Source: Sisyra terminalis (taxonomy: Eukaryota; Arthropoda; Insecta; Neuroptera; Sisyridae). Taken from it: a stretch of DNA of 64,000 nucleotides. Shown one piece after another: positions 1-13,734 of the stretch; position 1 is the stretch's first letter, and each line of letters starts with the position of its first letter. Where the stretch lies: positions 24,653,001 to 24,717,000 of the forward strand of contig OY292275.1 in the NCBI GenBank assembly GCA_958496175.1, given 5' to 3'. The notes under the pieces are model-generated. The model did not search any database. It was given only the letters and a program-made list of their open reading frames with translations, and had not been told where the DNA came from. Both the position numbers and the translations under genes were made by a program.

Positions 1-42
1 TAGAGATAATGTTGGCATTAGGCTTGTTAATAGACTAGACTG

Positions 43-717
43 GACAAAACAGAACACCACAAATAGAATATAAAGTACAGTGCATGGTTATCTGATTCAT
101 GAACTCAAAATAAAAATTCTCTCAAGTGCAAGGAAAATTGTTAACTAACTTAAGATTTTGCTTCACAAAAGTGACAAAACAAGTTATTTTCATGACTCGG
201 TTTTTCACGAATTTTGAAAACGTTTTTCTTCGAAATTTGTAATGATACTTCAATGAAAACATAATATTTTACTTTATTCCAAGTAAGTACAACAAAACAT
301 TACAGAAAATTAGCCATTATAAATAACTATTAGCACTTGAAGAAAAAAATCTGTAAGTTTATATTATCAGAAAGTTATATACACTTCTACGGTGATATTT
401 TCTAATTTGAAAATTTGCGCGACTGGACAGGTATTCCTAGTGCCGAAAAACTATTCAGAATAACCGAAAATCCAGAACAGCTCGTCATTTTCATTACCAA
501 TGATAGAGGGATGTGACATAGCACTGAAAGCAGGAGATTTTCTAACAATATATTGGTGTGACTAGACAAAACAGAACAGAACACTAAAAATGAAAGTCGA
601 AACTCACATGCTTTGAAACTCACGAATTAAGAAAATACAACAGAAAGATACATATGAATACGTGAAAAAAAATAAACAGAATTTAAATTTCACACTTACG
701 ATATGTTCTGTTTTGTC
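43..717. repeat. 14-mer in direct and inverted copies
   Basis: The word GACAAAACAGAACA occurs at 43-56 and 565-578, and its exact reverse complement at 704-717. The flanks of the two direct copies are also alike (an 'actagac' or 'actgg' lead-in). Inverted outer copies about 660 bp apart could be the ends of a decayed inverted-repeat element, but no target-site duplication is visible, so this remains only a repeat call. Confidence 0.4.
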
Positions 718-3404
718 ATACAACCATATTTGTATTAAATGGTTCACAGAATAATGTCTCAAAGTAGTTAGAAACAAAATATTTATTATTTGTAAAATTA
801 TTCGTTTTATTATTGCGAACTTAAGATTCAAAAATCTTTTATGTATTTTCTTTTTCCTTATGTTTATTCGTATATGTCTAACTTTAAAACTTTAAAACTA
901 ACTTTCAAAAAAAAAACACTATTATAATTTTTTTTATAATAGTTATAATTATATATACATAAATAGTCAAATTATATTATTTTTATAAATTTTAAACTGT
1001 CATTAAATTTTAAATTTACTTAAGAAAAAGTTTTCTATATTTCTAACTAAAGCGCAATATTTTGGAGTGGATTTGTAAATAAATTTTTATTCAATAATAT
1101 AACAGTTTTCTCTTAGTTTAGTTAGTTATATTACAAAATAAATTACAATTTGGTGACAACATCATATAAATATCTATCGACTATCGTCTATTGACATTAT
1201 TTTAATTACTTAAACACCTGTATATGATCTTTTTACTAATTTAGATACAATTAATTATTTCTTATTCGATTAACATATTAATATCACATATTAAAATCTT
1301 ACCACCCAACTACATTAAGTATATTTTCATATAGACAGGCGCACCTTAAATGCCACCGATTTCAATAAATTAGTAGATTTAGAACGTAATTAACATAATA
1401 AATACGGTACAATAAATTTCAAAATAATATTAATATTATCGAATATAGCCCAGTAGCTCTTGAAACTAGTGACAGATATATTTAATGTGCCCACACTTTC
1501 AAAATATTTTTTTCACTGGGCCTTTAGTTATAACTACGTCGTTGTTCGAAAATTAATGATATTTGTGATTAGCTATTCAACCTTTGCTACTGCATTACAA
1601 AAAATGCTTCCAGAGGTGTATCAAAAATTTGATAAGCAACCATAATATTTTCATTTATTTTTTTATTGTTCTAAATTAGTTGAAATCATATATACAAAAT
1701 ATGAAAGGATAGAAAATTGTATATTATCCTTTAACAAATACAATAAATATTTTTTAAGAATTTTCAGATAATTGAATGCAAGGAATTTCACGTGACAGCA
1801 TGACTGTGGGTAGATTAATAAATGAAAGATATAAAAAAATATACTTTTTTTTTGATAAGACAATGACAATTATTCGTAATATCTACAAAATAAAAGAAAT
1901 TGAAATAATTTTATTGAAAGAGACACGCAAAGTAAAATGGACAATAAAACGTAATTGATATACCAAAAAAATCGCATGCTTTCAGCTATAACTTTAAGTA
2001 AAAATATGTAATATAAATGAAGTTTCAATTTCAAAAATATACAAATATTCTTATGAGATTTGTAACATATTCGGCGTAAATTTGTGAGAAATCCAACCCT
2101 GTTATTAAAACAAATCTTCTAGCGTAGTTTCCTACGCCATAAAAAGAATTTGAAATTTACCTATAAAGATATATGTATTTTTCTAAAAGACTGACGTAGG
2201 TTCACAAATTTATATTCATGAGCATAGCCTCAAGTCAAAACTACGTTAACAGTTTTATGGTTTCAAATTAAAAAAATATGGAAAAAGAACAGCCGCTAGT
2301 TCTTTAATGTAACATTTCGTATTACTTTGTTGCTACAAGAGCATTTGAACAGATTCGATTTCATTTTCCCAATACAAAGACTCCTTTTATTTAAACGCTA
2401 TGAAAAGATGAATGATTTACAATTACGTACTTTTATAATTCAAATAAAATTATTTCTCAATGCTATAGTTGACCTGATTGTTGTAGAAATGTCAAGGTAT
2501 ATCAAATCACAAATTGGTGATATCTACCCGTATAGAATTAGAGAAAAATTGATAACTTTAACACTTAAAAACTATCCAATTGAGTTTATATTTTAATAAA
2601 ATTTAAGAAAGGTAAGAAATAAATTAATTGCATTCAAATATGATCTGTACTTAAACTATATAAAATGCAAGAAATGGTTCTTCTATATCATTATAGCAAT
2701 AGAAAATCGGTCCCAGAAAGTTACTTGGATCATTTTTGGAAGGTATGTTGATACTAAAAAGATACATACATACTCCAAGTTTCAGCTTTTGTTGTCTCTT
2801 ATTTTGCAAATAAATTTAAAAAAAAAGATAAATCAAAAAATATTTTTTCTCAACAATGAAAGAACCAATTTGATTGAAATTTGGATACATTATGAAAGTA
2901 TATCATATAAAGATTATGCGAAAAACCTTTCATCTTTAATAATTTAACTTACTCTTCAGTACAACTTTTTAAATAAAATGATTTCTCTACTCAGATAACT
3001 AATTGTACAGGGATTTCTAAGGGGTTAATAACATCCTTTTCTTTAAAAAAATTACGAAATGTAATCAAATATGCTTCGCTAGACTAAATCTCAAATATTG
3101 TAAATGATTTCAATCATTAACATATAGTTCGAATGATTTAAACAACTTTATAATTTTTGTTTAAATACATTTATTATAGGAGAACGTCCGTGAGATTTTG
3201 AAGTTTGTGTCTTGTGATGTAATTTTAATGCCGGACCAATAAGAGTTCGTCGTAGGCATTTTGAATTTAACTATTTTTTACATATTTAATTTAATATTTC
3301 TTAGATTTTATCACGTAGAATCAAAAATTAACAAAGCTTGGAATATTTAAAAAAAATACTTTTAGAACATGTTGTTAACAATTAGTTAATTTATTACCTA
3401 ATTT

Positions 3405-3475
3405 ATGTTACCAATTTTTACCACTTATCAGTTGCGTCAGTGTTGACGGGTCTTACGGGTAGTTACTAGTACCTA
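3405..3475 (+). repeat. partial copy of dispersed repeat (see 33.6 and 61.1 kb)
   Basis: The stretch running from 'ccacttatcagttg' through 'gtcagtgttgacgg' to 'gttactagta' resembles the right-hand end of the repeats at 33560-33794 and 61078-61289, which end in 'ttgtcag...ggaagttactagtt'. Only this end is recognisable, so it is a short, diverged or truncated copy. Confidence 0.35.
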
Positions 3476-5735
3476 ATAAAAAGGTAACTCGATAAAAATG
3501 ATTTCATATTATATTTTTAATTTTGAAAAAAAGAAACTCCAAAGAAATCAATTCATTAGTTTGAACATATTGAGTATTTGGAACAAAATTTAATAGAAAA
3601 ACCTACCGATCGTTATACTGGATTGCATCTTCCTTTGTTAATTTTTTCCTTTCCTTTGTTTATAAGTCTCGGTTAAATTTGTTTGAAAATAATCTTGAAA
3701 CTTTTGACTCCAATTGATTAAAACGTATTTTCCCAAAAAAACTACCCTCGTTTAAGGTAATTTGGAATTTAAACATAATTTTCTTTTGCACGCTTATCAT
3801 TTCACAAGATTGTTAAAAGAACTACAATTTTTTATGGGAAAATCGTTCTATTTTGCTGAGGTCTAAAGTTTTAGAGTTATTTTGAACCAAGTTTAATCAA
3901 AATGTTTTTAAAAAAACGTGGCTCTACTACTACTTAACGATCGGCATGCTTGAACTACAAAAATTTCTGCTCTATATGCCTATAATTTAAAACGTGTTGC
4001 AAAAATATTTATTTGAAAATTTGAACCAATACACAGACACAAATTTTGTGGTTAAGTTGGTCATAATTTTAGTGCGAAAAATTGGTCATCCTTGTGATTT
4101 TTTTTAATTTACCTCCGCTGAGAAAGGCCAATTGTTTCTGGGTCTATTCATTGAAAGCATAATTTGTGGACAAGTCAAAAGTGCCGCTTCAAACGTAAGG
4201 TATTAAACCGGAAAAATATGAATTTAAAAAATATCCAAGGGTTCGGTTATGACAGGTTTGAAACGATAACTTTTTTTTTTTTAGTAAAAAGTCAAAAAAT
4301 GAAATTTGATGTAGATTTTTTATTGTTCTGTTTTTCTTTCCAATACCTGAAATTTGTTTCGTTTTTCGTTTCCGAAGAGTCGACGACGTTTGAAATTTAT
4401 TAATAATAATAATAGCTCATGCTGAGTTCGTCACACTTTCAAACTAAAGTTTTCTATGTGATATGATATGATTGACATAGACCGACATCCAGTCGGGTCC
4501 TATTGACGTTTTATTACCCACCAAAAGGCTATTTGAGAAACTACAAAATAGAAATCATATTCTTTTGAACATAACGTGAAACAAAGACTTTCTTTTAGTC
4601 AAAATTAATTTGAATTATGAGTGTTGTCGATAGGTACCCTGTAATCAATATTGATGCTCATTTTTGCGTTGTTCCAATATTAATGTCACTATATATACAA
4701 AATAATTAAAAGGAGTCGTCTGGAATTCACAAACATAAAAAACGAAAATTTTCGTTTAAGCAAAGAAATATAAAAACACATTTCCTTTATATATTTCGCT
4801 GATATGAAAAGTCATAAAACAACTTCCTCGAAGGAAATTATATCAATTAGCCTTATACCTAAGCATACGAGTATGTGTATATGCAATGAGATGGTATGTA
4901 TTCAGTCTCACGGATCTCTTAAGTAGAGCTATTTCAAAGTCGTTTAGTTTAAATGGTCCGTACTGAATGTAAAGAGAAAACGCAATAAATAACATGCGGA
5001 TACCACAACTTTCATGTAACATATATTAGGGGTGTGCAACACAATATATTTATAACATAACAAGGTTCATATTCGAGCATTTGACATCGCAGCTTTACAT
5101 GTATATCTTCTTTTTTTTCATTTTTTTTTTTTTTTTGAAAAAGTGCATGCAACCAACCGTTCGTCAGTCGCTGCACCAAACAAACGAATGTTTATAATGG
5201 ATATATCATTCGGTTACGGGCTTGTGGTAAATTGCAGATAATCATGAACTAAAAAATGAGAATCGCGGTTTTCGTGGAAAGAATCTATTTTATGGCAAAA
5301 TGCATTTAATTTAGATAACCGTTACTTGCAAATTTGTGGCGAGTGATTTTCATTTGAATACTATATAAGGACAATAAAAATGAAATTACTTATGGAGTAA
5401 ATATTACTTGAGATCTAAACGTTTTGATGCTCTGAGTATCCGAATCTGGTGGTATGGAATTTTAAAGTTTAAGATTGTTATGTAAAAACAATTGGGCTTA
5501 CCTAATATGAAAATTTAAAACAATTATAAATTATACTTTCAAAAATTGAATATTACGCACGAATACAAAGAAGGTTAAGCGTACAAACAAAACATGCAAT
5601 AAAACATAGTAGGTATGTAATATTAAAAATAACAATTAATAATAGACACTTTGGTTCGCTACATTGTTATACGTTAAAAATTAATGTAGTGACGGGAAAT
5701 AAGGACAAAAAAAAATAGTAAAAATATATTATCAG

Positions 5736-6149
5736 TAAAGATGTCATGAATAGTGATTTGGCCGAATACCGAAAAACCAATATTCCGTGAATCATTTGGC
5801 CGAAGCGCCGAATATTCGGCAACACTATATTCGGCTTTCATTAATTATTATGTTGAAAATGTAAATTGCAGATATTATTCTTAGAAATCAATTGCTTCTC
5901 TTTCTTTAGAATTAAAAATTTTCCTTCTAGACGTCAAAGGATGATGATATTGAGAGTAATTACATCATTGATTTTAAACTAAAACTTGGAAAAAAATGTG
6001 TTTTAATTTTATGTCAAGAAAACAATTCGCTTAGTAAATTTTTGACTAAATAAATTTTGTGTTTTTCTTCTGCTTTGATGATTTAGTATCCGGTATTCGG
6101 CTGAATACTGAATATTAAAAAAAGTAGCCGAATATTCGTGACACCTCTA
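5736..6149. mobile_element. hAT-like MITE (about 414 bp)
   Basis: The left end TAAAGATGTCATGAATA and the reverse complement of the right end TAGAGGTGTCACGAATA match at 14 of 17 positions. Both ends carry dense GCCGAATATTCGGC-type subterminal repeats (5760-5840 and 6085-6135), as in many non-autonomous hAT elements. The interior has no transposase. Target duplication is unclear (ATCAGT left versus ATTAGT right). Its right boundary is also the insertion site of the next element. Confidence 0.6.
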
Positions 6150-6156
6150 TTAGTGC

Positions 6157-6725
6157 CAGAGCTCCCAGAAAAAAGTATCTTAGTTACTTTAAAATATCTA
6201 AAAAACTATATTTTAGTTCCTTTATTTCTTAGCAAAAAGTAACTAGTATCTTAGATATTTTTTAAAAAGAATTGTATCCTGTTACTTCAAAAAGTATCTT
6301 AGATACCGAAAAGTAACTTAAATACCAAGATACCGAGAGATTAATTACAGAATTTTATTTGGTTTTATTCTTTAATCTATTTAGTCAATATATAGCTCTT
6401 ATATTAATCTAATATCGTTTTTAAAATTGTTTTTTTTTTGTTTACAGGAGACTAGACATATATAGTTTTCTTTTTTCTAAATTAAGAAAGGAAAGAAATG
6501 CATTATATAATTACCTAACAACTTTACCTAATACGTTACGAAACTATGAACCGAGTATTTACAATAACTAAAAAATTTTTTAAGTACCTTAAAAAGTAAC
6601 TTAGTATAAGTATTTAAGTTCCTTTTTTTAGAGTAACTAGATATCCAAAAATATTTCTGATTCTTTTTAAAAAATAAGTTTTTATAGTATCTAGATACTT
6701 TCCCAAAGTATCTTTGACAGCTTTG
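6157..6725. mobile_element. hAT-like MITE with 8-bp target duplication
   Basis: The left end CAGAGCTCCCAG and the reverse complement of the right end CAAAGCTGTCAA form imperfect terminal inverted repeats. They are flanked by ATTAGTGC (6149-6156) and ATTAGTGA (6726-6733), a 7/8 match of the 8-bp length typical of hAT insertion. The subterminal regions are packed with AAGTATCTTAGATACTTT-type words on both sides. There is no coding capacity. The element of 569 bp abuts the right end of the preceding hAT-like MITE, so it probably inserted there later. Confidence 0.75.
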
Positions 6726-6733
6726 ATTAGTGA

Positions 6734-8374
6734 AAAGCACAACGTTTCGGGAGAGATTTTGGCGGTATTGAGTATTATTAATAGATGTTGTTAGTCATAA
6801 ATCTCTCACAAAATTGTACAAGCTTAAAAATTGTTTGTTTGAGCAGCAAAATCTGATCGAATTACTGCGATAATTTTTATTATTCATGATCTGGGAATAA
6901 TTTGAGGTATGAACATCGTGACTAATGTTTCATACTTCGATAACATTTCCATAATATAAAGTTGATAGGTAAAATCACAGGAGACAAAGTTAAAAAATGT
7001 AAATATTTGAACAAACTTAGTATTATTTTTTGTAATTTTACAAAAATAGCCCTTACATGAGAGAAATTATTTTTTTAAAAACTAAAAATTTTCAACTTTC
7101 TGCAATATCAAAATTCAAAAGAAAAGTTTAATAAACTATTAATTTTTCAGAAATAAGTAATATAGTAATAAGTGCATTATTAGTTAATAAAGCAGTATAA
7201 TTTTTTTAACTCCCAAAATTTAATCAAAATTGAAATAACTGCTGTATAATATTATGTATTTTATGAAATTATTATATTTTATGAAATTATATAACTTTTA
7301 ATTTCCAACATTCTGCATTCATAAAATGTCAACGTGAAACTATCCAAATCAGGGTAAAATAGGTATTACCTAGATAGTTTTATTAAAGATTTCACTTTTA
7401 TTTGGATCAAAATGTCTTTGAAAAATAAAATGTGCCCATTTTGTGTTGATTCAAATTAAAATTTAAAAATTAATCACGACATAAAAAATTAAATTTTGTA
7501 TTTCGTTTGGCCACAAATTGTCTAAAATAATTTGTATAGAAGATAAATCATTTTTTATTATTTTAACAATCTATAAACACGTGTGTTACCGGTTTTATAT
7601 TTTATAATATTTCAGCCGTATTATTATTTCCTTCGGCTATAAATTATTTATGCTGTATATACTGCTCAATTTGGTTACTTTTTTCGGAGTCAAGGTTCCA
7701 TTTGTTTTTTTTTCCTTGAATCAAAATTATTTAAGTGTTTTGTTATGAAACCGAATCTGTTACTATCTCATACGGAATGATTAGATTTTCTTTTTAATAT
7801 ATTTATTTTACATATTTCATTTTTTGTTTCGGTTTTATCAAGTGTGGTAGCAGTAGTTAAACTTGACTAGACTAGTAATTAGATTTATGCAGTCTTTCGC
7901 ATTTGCAATTGTAAAATACTATGTAAGATATGATTAGCCAATTTATAAGTAAATCTGTGCGTGCAATAGCGCAATCGTCGTCGATCAGCAAAGTAATTTA
8001 AAAAAGCCGGCGCGATATTTGGATCGACTTATATTACGTTCTCCAATGCTGTAAAGAACTAGTTTTTTACATCTTTATACTAGAAGATATCTCTCTACAC
8101 TTTCAATGCTCAATTTCTTATCATAAAATGAAGTTTATAAAAGCAATTATTAGATATGATTTTTGAAAGTGTTATGACATGAACAACTGTGCAAAAATAA
8201 TTACACTCACAAAAGCTTGTAAGTTATCGTTCTAATCTTATTCGTTTAGTCGGATATTTACTAATTTAATAAGCCATTCAAAATATTTTTCAAGGGTACT
8301 TTTCTGACAGCATATTTATAATAAACACAAGATGATCATAATAGATAATGAAGAAAGTGATAAATAGTTAAATA
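6734..8374. other. AT-rich non-coding stretch before a GC island
   Basis: Nothing recognisable is seen from 6734 to about 7900. At 7930-8001 there is a 23-codon frame (M-I-S-Q start) whose 'AGCAAA|GTAATT' could be a splice donor, in slightly GC-richer DNA (GCGCAATCGTCGTCG). This is too little to call an exon. Confidence 0.4.
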
Positions 8375-8551
8375 ATGATTGGCGCTTTTTGTGCGTTGGG
8401 CAAACACGAGCCGTTAAGCCGGACTGTGACGTGGTCACGGCCGGGCGCGCCGTTGATAGTCTTCGGGGTTGTCCACGACGGGAACATCTTTTACACGACA
8501 ACGTCCTGCTGGGTTGCCTCTCCTCACAATAATCAATTACAGCCTATTTAA
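8375..8551 (+). CDS. unrecognised 58-codon frame in a GC-rich island
   Basis: The frame runs from ATG at 8375 to TAA at 8549-8551. Its central part (about 8390-8520) is strikingly GC-rich, roughly 60% by eye against a background below 30%. It includes GTGACGTGGTCAC, a palindrome around a CRE-like core, and GGCCGGGCGCGCC. The predicted peptide is non-repetitive, with a hydrophobic middle (GAPLIVFGVVHDG). I do not recognise it. The opposite strand is also open here (8316-8501, Arg/Ser-rich), so strand is uncertain. The patch could equally be an exon of a longer gene, a CpG-type promoter or foreign DNA. No good splice consensus clearly brackets it. Coding status is inferred only from base composition and the open frame. 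Confidence 0.2.
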   Translation: MIGAFCALGKHEPLSRTVTWSRPGAPLIVFGVVHDGNIFYTTTSCWVASPHNNQLQPI

Positions 8552-9549
8552 CAACCGTTTGACTCTGTGTGTTCTTACACATTTTTCTAATAGATCTACA
8601 TTGAATATTTTCAATATATCGTATTACCTTCAATACTTTTTATGCTTATTAAACTAAGTGTTACTAATTAAAACTAATCAGCGCTACATGAAATAGAAAT
8701 GTACGTATCTGACCATCTTAATGTCTACACGATAACAGTAGATGTTTTTTCTAAAGATTAGAATGGAATCAATGATTTTGACAAAGGGTCACCACCACTT
8801 TTCTAAATTTTTCAGGAGGAAGAAAAAACGATTTGACCTCCAAGGATCATTAATGTACCTACACGAAATCAATATATTTATCTTACTATTGCATCAATCC
8901 TGAAGCAATAATATGGTTTTTTTGAAACTATAGAGGTTATTTAAGATTTTTTCCGTCATTGGTGATTATCCAATGTCGAAATCAATATGGTCTATAATGG
9001 ACACAATCCAATTTTTAAATGAAATCTAATACACAAACTGTGACTGCACAATACAGAATGCACAATAGTACGTAAAGTTCTAAGTAGTAACATTAATCGC
9101 TACTGTGTAAATATTAGTGAATTGACCTGTTCTTATCTACGTACACCGTAAACTAACATTTTGGTAGCACCATATAAATACGTATATTCTAAAATGAACT
9201 AGTTTTCACTATGGTTCCACTATATTAATACAATGTGTATTTTTAAGTATGCACTAACTTATAACTTGAACATAGAAAAAACTCAATCCCAAAAATTATA
9301 CTCCTACCATTTCTAATGGCTTCCTATATCCAAAAATGTATTTTTGCATCCACAAATAGTTAAAAGGTCAATATTACATGCATACATACATGCATTTCAT
9401 CATTACTGTCGACATATATCAGATTGTATGCAATACCATCGCAAAGAAAGAAATTATGTACTCGTATAGGTCCTTACAATACCGGTTAAACCAAGTTCTT
9501 ATCATAAACGATAAATCAATAAACTAATTAAAAAGGAAATAAGCTAAGA
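8552..9549. other. AT-rich non-coding stretch
   Basis: No gene or clear element is seen. There are short tandem words such as 'catacatacatgcat' near 9380-9395. Confidence 0.5.
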
Positions 9550-9793
9550 CAGTGGCTCCTAAAGTTGACTGGACTTCGACCCACTTCTAATAAAAATTTT
9601 AATCTTGGGACCCACCTCTTAGCTGTTTTAGAGAGAAGAAAGCATAAATATTGGTAATGCTACTGGAAAAGTCAAATTGATCACTTCCTTTTTTTTATTA
9701 ATGTCTAATACAGTGGCAAATCGCGCATTAGAGCCCACTCAGTATTTGCTCGTGACCCACTGCTAGTTGTGACCCATAGTTTGGGAAATACTG
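9550..9793. mobile_element. decayed hAT MITE (244 bp)
   Basis: The left end CAGTGGCTCCTAAAGTT and the reverse complement of the right end CAGTATTTCCCAAACTATGG follow the familiar hAT terminus CAGTGGTTCCCAAACTTTGGG. Subterminal GACCCAC words occur on both sides (about 9580-9615 and 9745-9775). Flanking octamers AGCTAAGA and AACAAAGG match at only 5 of 8 positions, so the insertion is old. No transposase remains. Confidence 0.65.
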
Positions 9794-12700
9794 AACAAAG
9801 GCAATGAAGAGGAGCTTAACGTAAAACATTTCAAACACAACAATTCACTTATCAAAGCAAAAAATGATCTTGCATAAATAAAATACGTCACTCAAAACTT
9901 CACCTTGTTAACACCACTCTTTCGTCATATTTTCTGGGACTCTTTAAACATTACATGACGAAAAATAAACCCCCCTTCGTACAAACGTAAGTAAATACAA
10001 CAAGTTATAAGCGATAATGACGGAAATATAGACGATAAACATTTTTATATTTAAAAATATAAACCGAATAACTTTCTATCGTAACAGAAAGATGGAATGA
10101 AATAAAAATTAAAAGAACTATTAAAGTACAATTTTTTGAACAACTGCGATTGTAACGTTTCTTTAGACCTCATCGACCTACTTTATTACATCTTGTTACA
10201 GTAAGTTACCCTTGTTATGCTTCTTCCCCCTGTATGCGAACGTATTTTATGAACGACCCCTAATGCACATATGTATAAGTTTTTCAGCATATACAAGCCA
10301 GCGTATTTGATGGATTTGCATTCTGAAAACTCATCTAATTAAATATATAAATAGTTACCTTTACTATAATTAATAAATGTTGTTGCCTCTATTGCTGCAC
10401 AAAATAAATACTTGAAAAATTTAGTATCCTCTATTTTCAGTAAAACCACTACGTCAAAATCCTGATTTAAACTCATTATATTTTCTCGTAAATTCTACTG
10501 ATTTATTCTCATAGAGTATAGAATAGCAAAACCCCGTATTTGTTTTTGTTTTCGTTTTTGATTCTTCACACTTTAACAACCAGTTGCTTATTTTCATTTT
10601 TTTTTTTGCTAGAGGAAAGCAAAATCATCAATTAACTATGGTAATAATTAAAGACAGTCTTAGACAGTAAATGTACCTACGTAACTGTTATCAAACAGGA
10701 AAGTCTAAAATATCCAAACATTAAAATATAGTCTAACAAGAAAAAGTTGTTTCACTTAATCGATTTGCAAGTCAATTATGGCAATTATTACGTTGCTAAA
10801 AAGAAATGTTTAATTGATTCGTTGAATCAATTTTATGCATAGTTAGGTTGTATAATAAATACTTAGTTTTCATCATTTTTTCATTAGAATCTAGCTTCAT
10901 ACATTTCATTACACCTACTCTTGTTTAGTCTTTTTTTCCTGCTCTTACTAAAAACAAAGCTTCATTACCGTATTAGTCCGAATATAATGACATAGACTTC
11001 AAAGATATTAATTATTATAAGGATAGAAAAAAAAGATAGTTGGAATTTATTGTGATCAATTAATTTTTCCCTAATGATACCTACAAAGAATAATTGTACC
11101 AGATAAGTCAGAGAAGAGATTTATATAGAAGTTCAATTGATATGAACGAAATTTGGGCTTATAAGTCGGTAAATCTCAAAGCTTCGGTTAGCCGACCACA
11201 AGCTGTCGCTGTACAAAATTACATTTGGTCAAGGCCAATTTTAGACTGAAATTTAACGATAGAGTAGCCCAAACATAGTCCACATTTTTATTATAGAATT
11301 GAACTTTTACATAAGTTTCTCTTCTTTGAGATAAGCTTTTATTTTCCTAGATCTCGGATTCTTCTAAATCCTAGAAACTAGCAAAAGTCAATCTTTTAAC
11401 GAGAAGATATTGCTAAATATTTTTAAGTCAAAAAATATCGCGTTATATTTAAACGTCTACGGTTGTTGTAAGTAAATACTGTAGCAAATATTATTTAAAG
11501 AATTTTTTCCTTCATTTATTTATAATTGTTGTAAAGTAGTGATAATATATTAATAAAATCGTAATTAATATTTTTTTATGTAAAAGTAAAAAATAAAATC
11601 TGTTATACAAATGATATCTAAACGATTTTCACAAAGATTTTATTTAACCGCAACAGTCTAATGTGTATCAAGAAAAAGATGATGAAAAAACCGACGACGA
11701 TGAACCACGTGCACGTTTTAAAAAAACCACATAAATAAATTGCAAATGACTTTTGCTGTTAATAGAAATATATAAACATAGATATACGATAACACGAATT
11801 ATATGGAAAAAAATAAGACATTATATACTTGAGCGGTATATATCTAACAGTCGCTTACAGAGAACAAAAATAATTAAAATTAATCACCGTGGTTATATGA
11901 AACTCAGCACTCACACCAGAAGGCTTCATTTATGTCAGGTTGTGCATAAGGTCTCTTTTTTCCTGCTTTCCTCTTTTTAATACTTTTTCTATATTTCATT
12001 TCCGTTAGTGCTCATAATGTGGCGATACATCAAAATATATAAAAGGAGTCGAGAAAGAGACCAAAAAAAAAAGATTAACATAAGAAGATATCTCAACAAA
12101 AAAACGAGTCTTATACTTTGAAATTTTCATATTTGTACGGACGATAAAATATGTTCTGTAAAATATATTTAATAACCATAATGTGATGGTTAAATTAGAT
12201 AAATATTGATTGTAATTTTGACTAGGGTTATTTATTAGATAAGGGAAAAGAAAAAAGTTAATGCGTGAGAGATCTCAACGCCCTACCATAGAAATATATT
12301 ACACGGATGAGAATTTTTAAGGAGAATATTTATACTCATAAATTCAAATGTAGTTATCTGATTACAAATTTCATAAAAGCTTTATTAAAATAAAAAGTAA
12401 ATATTCATATACAAAGAACTTATATCTTAACTTTGATTACAATAAAATTGAAAAAAAGAACACTTAAGTCGGTTCATATTTCAAAAATAGAAGGGTGTCT
12501 TTTTTTACTAAAGGAAAATAAATCAGCATATCTACCTGTAATATCTATATATGTACTGCAATGCAGCTTTTAATCGAAATTCTTGGCACAATTTATTAAG
12601 ATTAAAATTCAATAAAACTTATTTCCCAACATTTATAATCGAATTGGGTTTGATTGAACAAGACGAAATGAAAAAATAAATTGAAGTTACCTTCTAATTT

Positions 12701-13309
12701 TATTTGTCCTTATTGGTTTACGTAACATATAAATTAAATTGGAAAACAAATTTTGAAAAATTAACTGATTGCATAAAGGTCTTATTTTCAATGACCTTTC
12801 GAGTGTGTTTATTACATTTTTGATTGCTTTTTTTTAAATTTATTTGGCACAAAAAAATAACAGAAAAATTCGCCTTAATATTTTTTATGTTTCCATTTTA
12901 ATTAAAAATTTCAATATGTAATAATATAGGTACAGATATAAAGTATAAATAATAGTATGGATCTTAAGCATTAAAAAAAAATCATAAAAATGACAAAATC
13001 GTTTTGCACGTGTATACGATACTACTTTTTTGTTCTTTCAATGCTATCGGATAGTATAACCGATTTGGTTATGCACTTTACAATATACTAATATATTTAA
13101 GAGAATAATTCGAATTAAAATCCTTCTGTTCCATTTGGACCATATCTGTTGAGAGAAAGATTTTAAAAATTTGCAAATTTTTGTCAATTTTTCTTTCTAT
13201 GGCCGTCATAGTAAAAGAAGAAACAAATGTAGGAAGGTACTCATCGAAATATTTGTTTACATATGTATTTGCAAGAAAACTATTTTTTTTTAATACGCAG
13301 AATTTCATA
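9794..13309. other. AT-rich non-coding stretch
   Basis: I see no gene, RNA or element I can support. The open frames present are short and of biased composition (Lys/Ile/Asn or Phe/Leu rich). An NFkB-free, feature-poor spacer is the best description. Confidence 0.5.
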
Positions 13310-13734
13310 CTCGGAACAAAAAATATAGTTGTAATCACAATGTAACATCGTAATCTAGAACTAAATTTATTAACTTAGTCTTTATTGTTTTATTTTAAAA
13401 TTTACTATGTACATTTGAATTTTTACGTAATAACATCGTAATTATAACGAAAGGTTTCTGTAATAAATATCATGACAAAAAGTATGATATTAAATTGGAA
13501 ACTTTTCTGTAAGTGTAATTGAATATACACATATACCATACACAAATAAAAGAGACAGAACTATTAATATCTCTGCTTCTGGTATGTACTTACACATGAA
13601 CTATTTTCACGAACAAGTACACTTTCGCATCGTAAAAAATACAATACATTTGTTCGGATCCAGCACATAAAATCAATAACTTTTACAAAAATTACGATGT
13701 ATTATTCTAAATCTTTCTATATTTTTCTACCGTG
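13310..13734 (+). mobile_element. TA-flanked MITE, CACGGAAAAAAA family, copy 1
   Basis: The left end CTCGGAACAAAAAATATAG and the reverse complement of the right end CACGGTAGAAAAATATAG are inverted repeats that continue into 'ACATCGTAAT' words. Both ends are flanked by TA (13308-13309 and 13735-13736), the target duplication of Tc1/mariner-type transposons. The interior shares 'aacatcgtaattataacga' (about 13433) and an 'agagacagaact' segment with the copy at 60317-60713, and its reverse complement with the copies at 23839 and 40140. There is no transposase. Confidence 0.65.

Larger units (their letters stand above)
1..5735. other. AT-rich non-coding stretch
   Basis: No gene is recognised here. 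Open frames are short and low-complexity, with no start, splice or domain support. The stretch contains homopolymer-rich DNA (for example T-runs near 5110-5140), a small hairpin with stem GCGTAG/CTACGC near 2120-2135, and the two repeat entries listed separately. Confidence 0.6.

Noticed and set aside
4980..5060. 'attaggggtgtgcaacac' as a hAT left end
   Set aside because: No matching right end or target duplication was found within a kilobase.
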